Position numbers and translations under genes: made by a program
The notes under the pieces: generated by a model
Told to the model about the DNA's origin: nothing
The model's input: the letters and a program-made list of their open reading frames with translations, nothing else
Databases searched by the model: none
In this document: positions 1-5,752 of the stretch, in pieces
Layout: every line of letters begins with the position of its first letter
How positions within the stretch are numbered: position 1 is the stretch's first letter
Source of the DNA: Methanosarcinales archaeon
GTDB taxonomy: Archaea; Halobacteriota; Syntropharchaeia; Alkanophagales; Methanospirareceae
Direction: 5' to 3'
DNA length: 5,752 nucleotides
NCBI GenBank assembly: GCA_025464275.1
Contig: JAODGR010000006.1
Location: 1 to 5,752 of the forward strand

Positions 1-1
1 C

Positions 2-649
2 ACCAACCACCCAGCTGGTAGTCTTTATACCGATGGACTTGTTACCGTATACATTAGTCAAGTTTGAGACGGTTATACCCGTAAAAGTCTGATTGTTTAT
101 TGAATCCGTCTTTATCTGTCCGTCGGGACCGATTATCACGAGGTCAACTCTATCCTGAGGTAAGAGGTTTATGCCTCCCACATCTACCCAGAAGTTACTT
201 GCACCCATTGCGATCGATGACACCTCTTTATCTCCTACTTTCAGTTTCAGCGGTATGCTTGGTTCTTCGTACGAAAGCATCTTATACTTTGGATTACTGG
301 GATCTGTGCTCACGTAGAATGCCCCTGAAGTTGGCCAGTTTACATTATAGATTCGCCCATTTGCATCGGGTTTATAAGTATTTGCTAAATCTCCCGCTAC
401 ATATCGGTATACCACGACGTCACTAAACGTTTTTCCCGCCGAGAGATTCTCGAATTGGAGATTCTGCCCTTTCAGCACCCTCTCTGACGCATTTGTGCTT
501 ACGTCAATGTGATTGAAGTTATCGCCCTTGCTCACAGCCATGACTGCCGGCATGATGGCGAGTACAGCACCTGTGAGCACCACAGCCATAGCGATACCTG
601 CTATCACTTTTACCCTATTCTTACCGTCATTTCTTGCCTTTGTATCCAT
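2..649 (-). CDS. Secreted surface protein, S-layer-like, N-terminal part only (runs off the left edge)
   Basis: The reading frame opens at an ATG at 649 and stays open for 216 codons to the window edge without a stop, so the C-terminus is missing. The start is fixed by an AGGAGGTGA ribosome site at 662-670 and a TATA box further up. Residues 1-14 are basic, 15-38 form a hydrophobic stretch ending in AVMA, which together look like a Sec signal peptide with cleavage near residue 38. The mature part is beta-rich (VLKGQNLQF near 58-66, YKPDANGRIYNV near 92-103, VDLVIIGPDGQIK near 168-180) and carries five N-X-S/T sequons, at Asn 53, 68, 186, 196 and 203. No membrane span is seen after the signal. 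Exported beta-sandwich repeats with many sequons are typical of archaeal S-layer and related cell-surface proteins; the exact family is inferred, not proven. Its strong promoter and ribosome site fit an abundant product. It could instead be an adhesin or other large exoprotein. Confidence 0.8.
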   Translation of the reverse strand, partial: MDTKARNDGKNRVKVIAGIAMAVVLTGAVLAIMPAVMAVSKGDNFNHIDVSTNASERVLKGQNLQFENLSAGKTFSDVVVYRYVAGDLANTYKPDANGRIYNVNWPTSGAFYVSTDPSNPKYKMLSYEEPSIPLKLKVGDKEVSSIAMGASNFWVDVGGINLLPQDRVDLVIIGPDGQIKTDSINNQTFTGITVSNLTNVYGNKSIGIKTTSWVVG

Positions 650-661
650 TTCTTTTCCGTT

Positions 662-670
662 TCACCTCCT
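662..670 (-). promoter_or_regulatory. Strong ribosome binding site of the surface-protein gene
   Basis: The minus strand reads AGGAGGTGA, a nearly full-length match to the archaeal anti-Shine-Dalgarno sequence, 12 bases before the ATG at 649. It decides the start of the surface-protein gene. Confidence 0.8.
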
Positions 671-673
671 AAT

Positions 674-689
674 CTCTTTTATCAAAGAG
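674..689. repeat. Inverted repeat between the TATA box and ribosome site of the surface-protein gene
   Basis: CTCTTT at 674-679 and AAAGAG at 684-689 are exact reverse complements with a 4-base spacer. The dyad lies just downstream of the TATA box and next to the expected transcription start near 672, a usual position for an archaeal repressor operator. It is short, so chance is possible. Confidence 0.35.
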
Positions 690-693
690 GGGA

Positions 694-702
694 TATATAA
701 AA
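694..702 (-). promoter_or_regulatory. TATA box for the surface-protein gene
   Basis: The minus strand reads TTTTATATA, close to the archaeal TATA consensus, preceded by CCAAAG, which could serve as the purine-rich BRE. A start about 26 bases downstream would fall near 672, giving a leader of roughly 23 bases that contains the full ribosome site. This spacing makes it the best promoter candidate for the surface-protein gene. Confidence 0.65.
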
Positions 703-826
703 CTTTGGGTTGCGCTCTGCTTCGTCTCTGCACTTCTCTTTCTGCTTCCTGTCCCTGTTATTACTTCCCGGTGCATCTTCGCATCTCCTCCTTCTTTCCC
801 CCTCTTCTATCCTATTCTTTGGTTGG

Positions 827-835
827 TATATATAA
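827..835. promoter_or_regulatory. TATA-like box in the middle of the intergenic region, direction uncertain
   Basis: TATATATAA is readable as a TATA box on either strand. On the minus strand it is preceded by an A-rich segment (CGAAAAACATAAAG) and would start transcription near 808, giving the surface-protein gene a second promoter with a leader of about 160 bases. On the plus strand it would start near 858, distal to the kinase gene. Neither use is proven. Confidence 0.3.
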
Positions 836-963
836 CTTTATGTTTTTCGGTTTCGTTCCTGTCTCCTGCCTGCACTGTTTCCCATCCCTTGCTCCACCTT
901 CCTTCCACTTCCACTCTCCACTCCGCATCATCGCGCACCCCAGAGTATATAGGAAGAGATGGG

Positions 964-971
964 TATATAAA
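964..971 (+). promoter_or_regulatory. TATA box for the AK6-type kinase gene
   Basis: TATATAAA is a consensus archaeal TATA box. A start 25-27 bases downstream would fall near 993, giving a leader of about 38 bases before the ATG at 1031. A weaker similar box at 946-951 and CTATAAAC at 978-985 are alternatives. No purine-rich Shine-Dalgarno sequence is visible between 993 and 1031. Confidence 0.55.
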
Positions 972-1030
972 GTTTTCTATAAACTTCTTATTCCCTCGCT
1001 CCTTCATCACGATGACCATACCATGACACT

Positions 1031-1660
1031 ATGAGAGTAAAAGTACCAGTAATCGCCATCACCGGCACACCGGGCACCGGCAAGACCTCTGTATGCCACG
1101 TACTTGAATCCAGATACGGATATAACATCCTCAGTCTGAACGCGCTCATCACGCGCAGGGGGTTCTACACCGGTATAGACCACGAGCGTGGATGCCTCAT
1201 CGCTGACCTCACACGATTGTGTGAATATATAAGTATGAGGAGGCGTGAAGAGGCGATGAGGGGAGATAAGCAGAAGGCACTGGTGATTGAAGGTCATCTG
1301 GCACACCTGCTCCAGCCCGATATTGCCATCGTGCTCCGTACCAGTCCAGAGGTGCTTGCGGAGAGGCTGAGGCATAGAGGGTTCCACGCGCGCAAGATAG
1401 AGGAGAATGTGGAAGCTGAGATGCTGGATGTCATACTCATAGAAGCGGTCGAATTATGCGGATGGGAGCATGTGTATGAGGTGGATACCACCGGGCGTGA
1501 TATAAACTCGCTCGCTCAGGCGATACATGAGATTATAGATGCCTGGACGGATGGTGATAGAGCTAAAGGTAGGGGAGATATGAGGATGAGGAGAGAATCT
1601 CTGCACCGGAGGTTCCGTCCGGGGACCATAAACTGGCTGCTGCTGCTACCGCCCACGTAG
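1031..1660 (+). CDS. AK6/Fap7-type adenylate kinase-like NTPase, likely in small-subunit ribosome maturation
   Basis: The 209-residue product starts with a beta strand and a Walker A P-loop, GTPGTGKT at residues 12-19. It continues with VIEGHLAHLL at 85-94, which matches the His-containing segment typical of AK6 proteins. A LID-like segment follows, with RLRHRGF at 112-118 and KIEEN at 122-126, and then a C-terminal VDTTGRD (151-157). This order is that of the archaeal AK6 (Fap7/hCINAP) family, which binds ATP, has adenylate kinase activity, and helps uS11 incorporation and late 16S/18S rRNA maturation in the cytoplasm. The ATG at 1031 is chosen because an in-frame TGA lies at 1013-1015 and the P-loop sits at the right distance. 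No Shine-Dalgarno is seen. The tail after about residue 172 is unusually basic (RAKGRGDMRMRRES, HRRFRPG) and ends in a hydrophobic LLLLPPT. The last 15 bp overlap the convergent membrane-protein gene. A plain metabolic adenylate kinase is less likely. Confidence 0.88.
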   Translation: MRVKVPVIAITGTPGTGKTSVCHVLESRYGYNILSLNALITRRGFYTGIDHERGCLIADLTRLCEYISMRRREEAMRGDKQKALVIEGHLAHLLQPDIAIVLRTSPEVLAERLRHRGFHARKIEENVEAEMLDVILIEAVELCGWEHVYEVDTTGRDINSLAQAIHEIIDAWTDGDRAKGRGDMRMRRESLHRRFRPGTINWLLLLPPT

Positions 1661-2710
1661 TCTATCGGCAATTGCACGTATGTCATTTGATATCTCAGTC
1701 AGAGCTGCTCTTACCTTCAATAGCTCACGTGCTGCTGCTCGCTTATCCTCTTCCTCACTCCGTGCGAACCCACCTGCGATTCTACTCAGCGAACTCGACC
1801 TCGTGTCTATCTTCCCTGAGACTTCCTCCAGGTCTGATCTCACCCCCGCTATGTCCACACCCCTGCCACCACCGCGCGTGGTATATACATACGCAGATGC
1901 AGCGCCCAGTATCAATCCCAGTAGCACCGCGAGAATGAGATACAGTGCGAGAGGTGGTGGAGCCATCTCGGTGGATAACTCACGGTAATGCTGGGATAGA
2001 AGCATTGCCCAGCCTGGATGCCCGCTCTCGTATAGCCGCCTTATATCCTCTTCCAGACCTGTCTTACCTATATTAGCCTGAGCTGCTGTTAAATTCGCAT
2101 CCATTGACCGCTTTATAGCCTGTATCTTCTCATTTGTTGCATAGAATCGCATCACGGGCGTCAATTCCTGGATGTATGTGATGTTCTCTTCTTCCACCTC
2201 TCCCACTCGCAATCTGACCTCAACCTCCTTATTGCTCAGTCCACGGAGGTCATAAGCCTCAAATCCCGGCTCTTTCACCACCCCCACCGGCTTGGGCACC
2301 TCCGCTGAGAGGATGATGGGTGAAGGAAAGACCTGCTCATGCGCACGGCTGCCCTTCCATACAATCCAGTTCGCAGAATGTGATATGTTATCGCCGAACT
2401 TCCATTCCGGGTCGACCATGTCGGTGTCCAGTTCGAGCACATAATTCTCAAGAATGGGATTCCCGGTCTTACTCACGTATATATGGAATTCCAGCCTGTG
2501 CCCCTCCAGCTGGTGGCTACCTATTACCTCACTGTAATTCTGCTTGACGCCTGTATCCAGATTGAGCACGTATGACTGTGCCACATTCAGCTTCAGCACT
2601 TCCTGCTGCCCTGCAGCAGCCACATCCACACCCAATCCAGGTAGCAGTACCACCACTGCGAGCAGGAATGCACACACGCCGGTACCTCTTATCCTTATCT
2701 TCATCTCCAT
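1646..2710 (-). CDS. Type I membrane protein with sequon-bearing outer domain and helical cytoplasmic tail, third gene of the tubulin-like operon
   Basis: I do not recognise a named family for this 354-residue protein. Residues 1-11 are basic, 12-30 hydrophobic, and AAA at 31-33 offers a signal peptidase site. Residues 34-185 look like an extracellular beta-rich domain, and 190-250 like helices. One membrane span follows at about 254-277, then an Arg/Gly-rich stop (TTRGGGRG) and a cytoplasmic tail (285-354) of charged amphipathic helix. All four N-X-S/T sequons (Asn 58, 108, 176, 206) lie before the span and none in the tail, which supports the topology. The start at 2710 has AGGAGG seven bases upstream and overlaps the tubulin-like gene by 10 bp. 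A second ATG at 2704 gives the classic 4-bp ATGA overlap and removes only two residues. Translational coupling suggests it works with the GTPase. I infer a link between an intracellular filament and the cell exterior. Confidence 0.82.
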   Translation of the reverse strand: MEMKIRIRGTGVCAFLLAVVVLLPGLGVDVAAAGQQEVLKLNVAQSYVLNLDTGVKQNYSEVIGSHQLEGHRLEFHIYVSKTGNPILENYVLELDTDMVDPEWKFGDNISHSANWIVWKGSRAHEQVFPSPIILSAEVPKPVGVVKEPGFEAYDLRGLSNKEVEVRLRVGEVEEENITYIQELTPVMRFYATNEKIQAIKRSMDANLTAAQANIGKTGLEEDIRRLYESGHPGWAMLLSQHYRELSTEMAPPPLALYLILAVLLGLILGAASAYVYTTRGGGRGVDIAGVRSDLEEVSGKIDTRSSSLSRIAGGFARSEEEDKRAAARELLKVRAALTEISNDIRAIADRLRGR

Positions 2711-5487
2711 CCCCGCTCCTCCTGCTCCTCCTTACCCGTTATCTCAGGCGACAGTTCAGGGAGTTCTAACTCGGTACTTCTATCTCCACCGCCCTGACCG
2801 CCCGATTCTGACTTCGATTCCGGCTCAGACTCCAGTTCCACAGCTTCTATTATACTCTTCAACTCACGTAATGAGGACAGCATCGCCGCCAGGGGTTCAC
2901 CCATGCTCCTTATCCCCTTTGATGCTTTTATGCTCCCTTCTTTTATCCTCGAGAGCTCACTCTCCGCCTTCGTTATCTGCCTTATCACCGCCGAGGTGGT
3001 ATCACCTGAGGGTATCGCGCCGAGGAAACTCGTCGCACGCTCCACCACTCCCCTTATGTCCGTACTGAACCTGTTTGATATATCACCTATCCTGTCGAGG
3101 AGTATCTCCATATCCCTTATCGCATCTTCTATCATTCGCATCATCTTCACCGCTTTATCCTCCGCAGGCGCTTTCATCTTCACCCCTCGCAGTCGCGCAA
3201 CCTGGTCATCAATCAAGCTCTTCAAATGCCCGAAACCCCTGTTCGCCTCCTTCGTCCACCGTTTAAGCTTCTCCAGGCTCTTACCCGCACTCTCCAGTTC
3301 ATGCACCAGCATCGTAAGGCTCGCTATCGAGTAACTCTCCGGGATTCGCACATTCTTTATCCCCTCTGCAACGTCCAGCCCGGTAAGTAAGTCATCAAAC
3401 ATCTTCAAACACTGCGCAAGCACCACAGGCGTGTTGTTCCATATCGCTTCCGGCTCTATCAGTTCGTAGTTCTGCCAGAATCGCGTCACTGCATCCCTGT
3501 TCTTCTCCTCCGCACCCGGTGTATATTCCATATTGGTGATGATGGAGAACGGCTTGCTTGTGCCATAGAAGAGGGAATGATGCCGCTGCAATCTTGCGAA
3601 GTCGCTCTCCTTATACGCGCGTTCCAGCCATTCCAGCTCCCGCAATCTCGGTGGCAAACCCGGTCCCGGCGCCCATGGCTGTAACCCGATCATCAGCGTG
3701 TATATAGCGAAGCTGTGTGCACGGGCAGGTGTGTCCAGTTTCAACACATCTGCATCCTTCGCAAATCGCTCGGTCACCATGCTCTTGAATGCACCTCCCC
3801 CCAGTCGCGCATCATCGAAATTGTCCGCGCGCGAACTCAATACCGCGATGAAATGCCCGAACTTCTCCTCCTCGTTCAACACGTTACCCTGCGCATCCAC
3901 CTCCACGAATCCGTAATCATGGAGTAGCTCGATATACCGTGATGCCATCGCGTTCTCCACCGAATGGCGGTAGTTCAACATCGGGTTGAAGATGATATCG
4001 CCCTCATTGATTGGCGCGTGAGTCCACCGGAAATACTCGTCCTCCCGCCCTAAGTGCTCCATTATCTCCTTGAATGACATCTTCTTCAGGTCCTCTCTGC
4101 TCTTCTTCAGCCGCTTCACCTCCTCCTCCGAGAGCTCTATCTGATGATAGCTCCTGGTATTATGGGGTGTGGTTATCTCGCGCAGCAGCCTCTTCTTCAG
4201 CGCCTCCAGCCGCTCCAATCGCCGCTCCATCTCCCTCTTCTCCTCGTTCGCATCGCTCACCCGAACTTCGAGGTCAAAGACCGCTTCCTTCAATTCCACC
4301 AGCTTCTTACGTGCTCGCTCCAGCTTCGCCTTCACCTCCTCCACTGCTGCACCATTCACGTGTGACAGCAGCCCGGTCTTCGATTCGTAATCCTCGATCA
4401 CTCGCTGAACCTCCCTTACACGTGCTTCATATCGCTCCAGTTCACCACGCTGCGACTCTATCTTGCTCCCTATCTCTGCAAGTCTCGCTTCTATCTCCAC
4501 CAGCTTCTCCCTTACCACCGGTATCTCATCCTCTATCTCATAATACAGGAAGAGCTTCTCCGTGGGAAATGTACATTCGTAATAGCCCAGTGAATCAAAT
4601 CGGTTCTCGTAGCCCCTCGCACGGTTCTGCAGGTCATTGAGGTCCAGCCACTTACCACGCATCTTCACCGTACCCCCGGGTAAGAACCCGAGGTCGAGCA
4701 GGAACCTCGGTATCGCCCTCTCCAGCTCCTCATCCCTGTTCTGACCCTGAAGGTCCCTGCCCAGGATGAAGAAGAGCTTGAACGGGTTTGAATAATTCTT
4801 ATCCTCCACTATTATCTCCTCACTGTGAGACATCAGGAAATGGAGCTCTTTCAGTGTTCCAAGTGCATTCGCGGTGGGTAACGCGGATTCTTTACTCGAG
4901 GGCAGGATTCCTATACCGAAGATTATCGGCTCTGACCCGAACTGCTTCGAGATCCAGTCGCGCACATCTATTGCGATGTCCAGTATCATGCTCGAGCCGG
5001 TGCCACCGCCGAAAGCGGAGACCATGATGATGAAGAAGTCTTTACCACCTGTCCTGTTCCTCAATTCCGATGCCGCTGCACCTATCGCACTGAATATCCT
5101 CTCACGGTGGACATTATACATCGCCCTGCCGTATATCCGATGTTGCCCGCAGCCCGCGCCTGCTGCCGAGAGGTAGGGGTCCGGCAACCACCGGTTTACG
5201 TTCTTCATTAGCAGCGTGTCCGGTCTGTTGAGTATTATCTTCCATCGCTCCTCTACCTCTGTACATGCATTCGCAGATGCCTGGTCGGTGTCAATAATCA
5301 GGAACTCCTCGTTCTTCGGCACCTTCCCCGTGTTCCGCTTCAGCATTCGCAATATGTTATTCACAATGAAACTCCCCTGCCCGCCCAGCCCGATTACCAT
5401 ACGGTTCACTGTATCCTCGCCCTTAACCTCCACTGACTCGCTCCCTATCTCCACCCCCTCTCCTGCTCCTGCTCCTTCTACTGACAT
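2701..5487 (-). CDS. Tubulin/FtsZ-superfamily GTPase (Tubulin_2 / FtsZ-like type) with long coiled-coil insertion
   Basis: The 928-residue protein has a tubulin/FtsZ nucleotide-binding half. VIGLGGQGS (31-39) matches the T1 loop, FLIIDTD (62-68) the T2 strand, and AAGAGCGQHRIYGR (108-121) the T3 region. VSAFGGGTGSS (156-166) holds the GGGTGS signature (T4), and ILPSSKES (194-201) fits T5. WLDLNDL (280-286) aligns with the FtsZ T7 loop NVDFADV, keeping both Asp (282, 285). A heptad-like coiled coil follows (about 321-370 and 381-437, broken near 371-380). A globular part spans about 450-715, then a second helical, coiled-coil-prone region (725-885) and an acidic Ser/Gly/Glu-rich tail (886-928). 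No signal peptide or membrane span is seen, so it is cytoplasmic. It is much longer than FtsZ (about 350-400 residues). The first 26 residues are low-complexity. The ATG at 5487 is preceded by GGGAGGTG overlapping the stop of the gene upstream, 11 bp away. The family is thought to form GTP-dependent filaments in membrane remodelling; polymerisation here is inferred. Confidence 0.9.
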   Translation of the reverse strand: MSVEGAGAGEGVEIGSESVEVKGEDTVNRMVIGLGGQGSFIVNNILRMLKRNTGKVPKNEEFLIIDTDQASANACTEVEERWKIILNRPDTLLMKNVNRWLPDPYLSAAGAGCGQHRIYGRAMYNVHRERIFSAIGAAASELRNRTGGKDFFIIMVSAFGGGTGSSMILDIAIDVRDWISKQFGSEPIIFGIGILPSSKESALPTANALGTLKELHFLMSHSEEIIVEDKNYSNPFKLFFILGRDLQGQNRDEELERAIPRFLLDLGFLPGGTVKMRGKWLDLNDLQNRARGYENRFDSLGYYECTFPTEKLFLYYEIEDEIPVVREKLVEIEARLAEIGSKIESQRGELERYEARVREVQRVIEDYESKTGLLSHVNGAAVEEVKAKLERARKKLVELKEAVFDLEVRVSDANEEKREMERRLERLEALKKRLLREITTPHNTRSYHQIELSEEEVKRLKKSREDLKKMSFKEIMEHLGREDEYFRWTHAPINEGDIIFNPMLNYRHSVENAMASRYIELLHDYGFVEVDAQGNVLNEEEKFGHFIAVLSSRADNFDDARLGGGAFKSMVTERFAKDADVLKLDTPARAHSFAIYTLMIGLQPWAPGPGLPPRLRELEWLERAYKESDFARLQRHHSLFYGTSKPFSIITNMEYTPGAEEKNRDAVTRFWQNYELIEPEAIWNNTPVVLAQCLKMFDDLLTGLDVAEGIKNVRIPESYSIASLTMLVHELESAGKSLEKLKRWTKEANRGFGHLKSLIDDQVARLRGVKMKAPAEDKAVKMMRMIEDAIRDMEILLDRIGDISNRFSTDIRGVVERATSFLGAIPSGDTTSAVIRQITKAESELSRIKEGSIKASKGIRSMGEPLAAMLSSLRELKSIIEAVELESEPESKSESGGQGGGDRSTELELPELSPEITGKEEQEERGWR

Positions 5488-5498
5488 ACCTATCTACT

Positions 5499-5738
5499 TC
5501 ACACCTCCCGCTCACGCGCTTCGTAATCAGCTATCCTGCGCTTTATGCCACTCATCTCCTCGTCGAAGTGTTCTATCTCCACTCCACTACCTCTTATCTC
5601 CCCCTCTATCCTCGTAACCGCACTGTCTATGCTCTTCGCAGTGGATAACAATCTCCTGGCTTCCTTCTCCCCTCTCAGCCATATCACGATACCAGCCACT
5701 CCGGATACGATACCCGCTGCCAGCATAGCGTATATCAC
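5499..5738 (-). CDS. Small N-terminally membrane-anchored coiled-coil protein, first visible gene of the operon
   Basis: The product, about 79 residues, has one hydrophobic span at its N-terminus (residues 1-21), followed directly by RGEKEARR and a charged helix predicted as coiled coil to the C-terminus. The positive charges after the span place the helix in the cytoplasm. I do not recognise a family. The layout recalls the bacterial FtsZ membrane tethers ZipA and EzrA, but no sequence similarity is claimed. The start is uncertain. GTG at 5738 gives a full 21-residue span but has no visible ribosome site. ATG at 5726 has GGTGA eight bases upstream but leaves only 17 hydrophobic residues. The frame is also open to the window edge at 5752, so the gene may begin outside. 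Its TGA at 5499-5501 lies 11 bp before the GTPase gene, so the two are almost certainly co-transcribed. Confidence 0.7.
   Translation of the reverse strand: MIYAMLAAGIVSGVAGIVIWLRGEKEARRLLSTAKSIDSAVTRIEGEIRGSGVEIEHFDEEMSGIKRRIADYEAREREV
5502..5509 (-). promoter_or_regulatory. Ribosome binding site of the tubulin-like gene
   Basis: The minus strand reads GGGAGGTG within the last codons of the small membrane-protein gene, 14 bases before the ATG at 5487. The spacing is a little long, but no better site exists near it. Ribosomes finishing the upstream gene would pass directly over it, suggesting coupled translation. Confidence 0.55.
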
Positions 5739-5752
5739 CGCACAGCGTGCAG

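Larger units (their letters stand above)
650..1030. other. Divergent intergenic region, pyrimidine-rich on the plus strand, with several TATA-like boxes
   Basis: This stretch of about 380 bases separates the surface-protein gene (leftward) from the kinase gene (rightward). I see no convincing gene in it. The plus strand is dominated by C and T from about 711 to 935, most extremely at 776-820, so the minus strand is a purine tract. TATA-like boxes occur at 694-702, 827-835, 946-951 and 964-971. Open frames through it translate to Ser/Phe/Leu/Pro-rich or Glu/Arg/Lys-rich sequences that simply mirror this composition. Confidence 0.6.

Noticed and set aside
807..1019. A 70-codon open frame on the minus strand in the intergenic region, with a fairly protein-like charged composition
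   Set aside because: No ribosome site or promoter is seen before it, the TATA boxes of both neighbours are inside it, and its Glu/Arg/Lys content follows from the purine-rich strand. It is the least certain of the rejections.
513..1034. A 173-codon open frame on the plus strand across the intergenic region
   Set aside because: It runs antisense to the surface-protein start, crosses several TATA boxes, has no ribosome site, and its Ser/Phe/Leu/Pro-rich product reflects the pyrimidine tract.
1608..1624. CCGGA...TCCGG inverted repeat near the end of the kinase gene, as a terminator for the operon
   Set aside because: The stem is only about 5 bp, no T-run follows on the minus strand, and the bases are explained as kinase codons.
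2544..3068. Long Ser/Leu/Pro-rich open frames on the plus strand opposite the tubulin-like operon (also near 4074-4640 and 5216-5617)
   Set aside because: They are antisense shadows of purine-rich coding sequence, lack ribosome sites and show no domain pattern.
4874..5176. A possible frameshift or second start within the GTPase gene
   Set aside because: The minus-strand frame is uninterrupted through all tubulin motifs, so the overlapping plus-strand frame is a shadow.
1..5752. CRISPR arrays, tRNA or rRNA genes, insertion sequences
   Set aside because: I saw no regularly spaced direct repeats, no tRNA-like cloverleaf arms, no rRNA-like segments and no transposase or terminal inverted repeats.

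Overview
The window reads as archaeal, most likely a euryarchaeal methanogen or methane-oxidiser relative (I would guess the ANME-1/Methanophagales or Archaeoglobi neighbourhood, from general look only). The support is AT-rich TATA boxes about 26 bases before short leaders, an AGGAGGTGA ribosome site, heavy use of ATA and AGA/AGG codons, an archaeal AK6-type kinase, and secreted proteins rich in N-glycosylation sequons.

Layout. Positions 2-649 (minus) hold the N-terminal 216 codons of a secreted surface protein, probably S-layer-like, that runs off the left edge. It diverges from an AK6/Fap7-type nucleotide kinase at 1031-1660 (plus). The intergenic region between them (650-1030) is strongly pyrimidine-rich on the plus strand and carries several TATA-like boxes. 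From 1646 to the right edge, all on the minus strand, lies a tight three-gene operon, in transcription order: a small membrane-anchored coiled-coil protein (5738-5499), a 928-residue tubulin/FtsZ-superfamily GTPase (5487-2701), and a 354-residue type I membrane protein with a signal peptide, a sequon-bearing outer domain, one C-terminal membrane span and a helical cytoplasmic tail (2710-1646). The operon promoter lies beyond the window. The last gene overlaps the tail of the kinase gene by 15 bp.

The operon is the main interest. The GTPase keeps the recognisable tubulin/FtsZ loops: a glycine-rich T1 loop, a GGGTGS signature, and a candidate catalytic T7 loop with two aspartates. A long antiparallel-looking coiled coil is inserted between the GTPase half and the C-terminal half, and the protein ends in an acidic flexible tail. 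The two flanking proteins both appear to place helical coiled-coil segments in the cytoplasm. I infer a membrane-tethered tubulin-like filament coupled, through the 354-residue protein, to the cell surface. Related Tubulin_2/FtsZ-like families have been proposed in the literature to act in membrane remodelling, but this three-gene arrangement is not one I recognise as described.
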